Positions 61,165 through 64,000 of a stretch of DNA of 64,000 nucleotides are shown here, one piece after another. Origin of the DNA: Halobacteriovoraceae bacterium. GTDB lineage: Bacteria > Bdellovibrionota > Bacteriovoracia > Bacteriovoracales > Bacteriovoracaceae. The position numbers were made by a program, and so were the translations under genes. The notes under the pieces were generated by a model that did not search any database, was not told the origin of the DNA, and saw nothing but the letters and a program-made list of their open reading frames with translations. Within the stretch, counting starts at the first letter, position 1. Each line of letters opens with the position of its first letter. Location of the stretch: NCBI GenBank assembly GCA_020635135.1, contig JACKAJ010000016.1, positions 248,001-312,000 on the forward strand. The letters are read 5' to 3'.

Positions 61165-61883
61165 AAAAAATCCTCCAGCCATTTTTTATATTATCATGCA
61201 TAACAATTACGGCAAATTGCACTCACAACATCAACAAAAAATCTAAAAGGAATATTGATAGTCTCTCATTACCTCCCATCATTGAAGAGTGTATATCGAA
61301 GTCACCTCCCAACAAATCCTTTTGTCGGGATGAGAAAAAAAGAACAAAATGTAGTGATAATGTCGTCGTCGATTTTGGACAAATCAACTATTGTTTGAGT
61401 GTCATTAATTATTCCATTGTTTTAAAAAAGCAATTCAAAGTGCATTTTTCTAACCCAGAAAAAAAGATCGAAATTAAAGAAGTTAAGAAGAGATTTTATG
61501 AAGCAGTCGAATGTGCAAAAGACTTTTACAAAGATTATGGAATTGTTCTCGATCTCAGTTTTCAAGAAGTGGAAAAGTCATCCAAAAAAGATTTCAGTGT
61601 TTTTGATCGCCTATACTCAAACCCCAATATGAGAAGCATACCACTTCAGTTAAAGAAAAATGAATTTACTAAAAAAGATTTTTGTATTCTCGTAACTCAT
61701 GAACTCAGCCATCACTTTGGTCTTGAAGACCAATACTCTGACAAGTCGTGTCCTCAACGAAGAATCGACAATACAAGTATTATGGGTAAAAAATATAGTG
61801 AATACCATCAATCCCAATTTTCAGGAGGAGTCCTAACTAATAACGATCTCAAAGAGATTTTGGCTCCTCTTTGTCAACGTTAA
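61161..61883 (+). CDS. Exported zincin metalloprotease-like protein (HExxHxxGxxD)
   Basis: 240 residues with an N-terminal signal and a Cys at residue 13 (FFILSC) or 20 (TANC) that could be lipidated. The motif CILVTHELSHHFGLEDQYSD gives His180, Glu181, His184 and Asp190, an HExxHxxGxxD metzincin-type site, and SIMG supplies a Met-turn candidate at Met208. Several other cysteines (NKSFCRDEKK, TKCSD, INYCLS, AVECAK) suggest disulphides. It follows the large secreted protein by a 4-base overlap. It is not a member of a family I recognise; a secreted protease acting with or on the upstream partner is inferred. Confidence 0.65.
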   Translation: MKKILQPFFILSCITITANCTHNINKKSKRNIDSLSLPPIIEECISKSPPNKSFCRDEKKRTKCSDNVVVDFGQINYCLSVINYSIVLKKQFKVHFSNPEKKIEIKEVKKRFYEAVECAKDFYKDYGIVLDLSFQEVEKSSKKDFSVFDRLYSNPNMRSIPLQLKKNEFTKKDFCILVTHELSHHFGLEDQYSDKSCPQRRIDNTSIMGKKYSEYHQSQFSGGVLTNNDLKEILAPLCQR

Positions 61884-61890
61884 GTTTAAT

Positions 61891-62469
61891 CTACTTTGAA
61901 ACAGCAGGATCGTAGAGAGTCAGCTCTTTTAAAAGTCCGTTGTGAAGATTATAGACCCAACCTAAAATTTTAGGGTATTCGCCTGCTTTCCAAGCCTCTT
62001 GGATAACAGGCAAACTTTTTAGTTTTTCAACTTGCGCACAAACACTAATTTCGACAAGCTCATTTATAGACTTGGGATTGTGTTTTTCTTTAAGTTCGCG
62101 CACTGATTCCGTCCAGTGCGTAAGCCGATCATTTTCAATTCCCTCAAAAGCCGCTTGAACTCCCCCACAATTATAGTGCCCACACACGATAACATATCTC
62201 ACTTTGAGAAAACGAATAGCGAATTCAAGAACACTGAGAAAATTTTCATCATTGGCATGGATAATATTGGCAATATTTCGGTGGACAAAAAGAGTTCCCG
62301 GTCTGGAATTTATAATTTCATCTGGGGGAACCCTGGAGTCTGCACAGCCAATCCAAAGAATGTCCGGCTTTTGACCCTTGGCCAAGTTTTCAAAATATGC
62401 GGGATCAATATCGGCATGCCCTTTGGCCCATGCCTTATTCTCCAGGAGAAGCTTCTTAATATTTTCCAT
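61891..62469 (-). CDS. can: Beta-class carbonic anhydrase
   Basis: 192 residues. Zinc ligands are Cys42 (GCADSRVPPDEI, with the Asp44/Arg46 dyad), His98 and Cys101 (VCGHYNCGGV). It converts CO2 to bicarbonate in the cytoplasm. AAAGGA lies before ATG. The gene begins 12 bases after the SulP transporter stop on the same strand, so the two are co-transcribed; the pairing suggests the transporter moves bicarbonate. Confidence 0.95.
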   Translation of the reverse strand: MENIKKLLLENKAWAKGHADIDPAYFENLAKGQKPDILWIGCADSRVPPDEIINSRPGTLFVHRNIANIIHANDENFLSVLEFAIRFLKVRYVIVCGHYNCGGVQAAFEGIENDRLTHWTESVRELKEKHNPKSINELVEISVCAQVEKLKSLPVIQEAWKAGEYPKILGWVYNLHNGLLKELTLYDPAVSK

Positions 62470-62481
62470 ACTCTTATTCCT

Positions 62482-64000
62482 TTATGCCTTAAAATACTCA
62501 TTCATTGCAAGTGAAGATTTCACAATTTCACATTTAATGCTGCGCTCTTCGCTGGTTTCAACAAAGTCTTCAATCATACCAATGATGTCTCGATCTATTT
62601 GCAAATGATTTGACCCATCGATGACCACAAAAGCTCCTTGAGGAATTTCTTGAAGAATATTTTGCATAAGTGGCTTTTGTAAAAAAGATACATCTTTCAT
62701 AAACCGAATGAGATAGCGAGAGTCTTCATTAACAACAACAATTGACTTTTTGTGGCTAGAGCGAATAACAAAGAAAAATCCAGCAACCATCCCAATGAGA
62801 ATTCCCATCAAAAGATCAGTCATGAGAATTGCAAAAATTGTAATGATAAAAGGCAAAAATTGTTCTTTGCCATGAATCTGCATTTGTCTAAATAATTGTG
62901 GAGGAGCAAGTTTATAACCAATCAAAATGAGTATCGCCGAAAGCGAAGCAAGTGGGATAAGTTCAAGGTAAAAAGGAGCCAACGAAACTGCCAAAAGCAT
63001 CCAAAGCCCATGAAGAATAGCCGACATTTTACTAGCATTCCCCGATCCGATATTAGCTGAAGAGCGAACAATAACTGATGTCACAGGAAGGGCCCCAATA
63101 AGCCCGGCCACCGTATTTCCCAATCCTTGAGCGAGTAATTCTCTATTTTTGTTTGTTACTCGGCGCTGAGGATCAATTTTATCAATGGCCTCAACACTGA
63201 GTAGTGTTTCGAGTGAAGCAACTATCGCCAATGTCAGGGCAACTTGATAAACTTTCCAATTCCCTAGTTCACTCCACTGGGGAAGTTCGAATGAGTTAAA
63301 AAATGATTGGAACCCACCCTCAAAAGGTAGTGCAACCAGGTGTTCTTTTCCAACTGCTAAATTGGAGTTCTCTGCAAATACCCATTCATTGAGAATTACC
63401 CCCAGCAGAACAGCAAGTAAAGGTGCTGGTAGAGTTTGAAAAAACTTATTCCCTTTCTTCGCCATCTTTTCCCAACCAATCATCAAAAAAAGTGAAGAAA
63501 ACGAAATAATAATGACTCCAACATTTATCGATTGAATCGCGTACCAAATTTCACTAAAAGTATTAAAACCATCTTGCTGCTCAAAGGCCATGTCTCCCAT
63601 AAAATCACTATCAATTCCTAAGAAGTGGGGAATCTGTTTAAGTATGAGAATCAAACCAATTGCAGCCAACATTCCTTTAATAACCGAATTTGGAAAATAG
63701 GCTCCCAATTTTCCTGCCTTTAAAAGACCAAATATGATTTGAAGAACTCCAGCAACCACAACGGCAAGGGTGAAACTTGTAAAGTCGCCCAAACTTTCGA
63801 TAGCCGTTAAGACAATGACAGTGAGGCCAGCCGCTGGTCCTGCAACACTAGTGTGAGAAGAGCTCAAGGCTCCCACCACAATACCTCCTACAATTCCTGC
63901 TAATATTCCAGAGACGAGCGGTGCCCCTGAAGCGAGTGATATGCCTAGGCACAATGGAAGTGCTACTAAAAAAACGACGACTGACGACTTTAGATCTTTC
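62482..64000 (-). CDS. SulP-family anion transporter, N-terminus beyond window
   Basis: About 506 residues are in the window, extending past base 64000; the frame reads KDLKSSVVVFLVALPLCLGISLAS at the edge, so the TTG at 63954 is not the true start. The TM domain shows LPLCLGISLASGAPLVSGILAGIVGG and SVAGPAAGLTVIV, the substrate region of SulP/SLC26 transporters. Later come IDKIDPQRRVTNKNRELLAQGLGN and IGALPVTSVIVRSSANIGSG, both family signatures. A STAS-like C-terminal domain is weak (QEIPQGAFVVIDGSNHLQIDRDIIGMI). Members take sulphate, bicarbonate or other anions; the carbonic anhydrase in the operon favours bicarbonate. Confidence 0.92.
   Translation of the reverse strand, partial: KDLKSSVVVFLVALPLCLGISLASGAPLVSGILAGIVGGIVVGALSSSHTSVAGPAAGLTVIVLTAIESLGDFTSFTLAVVVAGVLQIIFGLLKAGKLGAYFPNSVIKGMLAAIGLILILKQIPHFLGIDSDFMGDMAFEQQDGFNTFSEIWYAIQSINVGVIIISFSSLFLMIGWEKMAKKGNKFFQTLPAPLLAVLLGVILNEWVFAENSNLAVGKEHLVALPFEGGFQSFFNSFELPQWSELGNWKVYQVALTLAIVASLETLLSVEAIDKIDPQRRVTNKNRELLAQGLGNTVAGLIGALPVTSVIVRSSANIGSGNASKMSAILHGLWMLLAVSLAPFYLELIPLASLSAILILIGYKLAPPQLFRQMQIHGKEQFLPFIITIFAILMTDLLMGILIGMVAGFFFVIRSSHKKSIVVVNEDSRYLIRFMKDVSFLQKPLMQNILQEIPQGAFVVIDGSNHLQIDRDIIGMIEDFVETSEERSIKCEIVKSSLAMNEYFKA

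Noticed and set aside
1..64000. CRISPR arrays, tRNA and rRNA genes
   Set aside because: No regularly spaced repeats, cloverleaf-like stretches or rRNA-like conserved segments were seen on either strand by reading; a dedicated tRNA scan could still find one.

Overview
This 64 kb window is AT-rich bacterial chromosome, densely packed with protein genes. No rRNA, tRNA or CRISPR array is visible. The largest gene-free gap is about 290 bases (56627-56915). The organism is Gram-negative: it has TolC/RND efflux, many lipoprotein and Sec signal peptides, and a MotB-like protein with a peptidoglycan-binding domain. The low GC, frequent TTG/GTG starts, many secreted proteins of unknown function and paired secreted proteases fit a Bdellovibrionota/Bacteriovorax-type bacterium. 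Two sodium-symporter-type carriers and an NAGGN osmolyte operon suggest a saline habitat. Both statements are inference; no 16S gene is present to test them.

Layout. 1-1421: translational GTPase TypA/BipA, cut by the window edge. 1.5-2.4 kb: two small secreted unknowns. 2.5-7.7 kb: a Crp/Fnr-type regulator divergent from a tightly coupled four-gene operon (ThDP enzyme, BASS carrier, extended SDR, classical SDR), with an FNR-like box between them. 7.8-13.7 kb: secreted/lipoprotein unknowns, YqeY, a MotA/MotB-like stator pair with a zinc-ribbon protein, a secreted ParB-like protein and a HIT protein. 13.8-18.2 kb: methylmalonate-semialdehyde dehydrogenase, an HD-GYP-type protein, a second aldehyde dehydrogenase and a CoA-binding protein. 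18.3-24.4 kb: photolyase, then the three-gene NAGGN osmoprotectant operon. 24.4-25.5 kb: a 1,080 bp IS1-like element with 13 bp terminal inverted repeats. 25.5-31.7 kb: sugar dehydrogenase, dienelactone hydrolase, ArsC/Spx protein, deaminase, and an operon of a subtilase plus an M14 carboxypeptidase. 31.8-37.5 kb: TolC and RND pump, and a GH68-like protein. 37.6-42.6 kb: DUF3750 lipoprotein, AhpF/AhpC, VOC protein, SSS symporter. 42.6-48.8 kb: operon tolC-RND-tetR-CDF with a TetR-like operator. 48.9-54.5 kb: DUF2141/sterol-desaturase pair, unknown lipoprotein, CPXCG protein, alpha/beta hydrolase, and an operon DUF1223-pirin-FMN reductase. 54.6-58.8 kb: hybrid histidine kinase, CsbD, Tpx and a PRC-barrel protein, with a strong terminator and a 42 bp perfect palindrome. 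58.9-61.9 kb: a coupled pair of a large secreted unknown and a small zincin. 61.9-64 kb: beta-carbonic anhydrase with a SulP transporter that runs off the edge.

Functional themes are peroxide/light/osmotic stress defence (AhpCF, Tpx, photolyase, NAGGN, CsbD), efflux, secreted hydrolases, and small-molecule oxidoreduction. The least explained units are the FNR-box-linked ThDP/BASS/SDR operon, the two RND-TolC sets without an adaptor gene, the subtilase with Glu in place of the catalytic Asp, and the large secreted protein/zincin pair.
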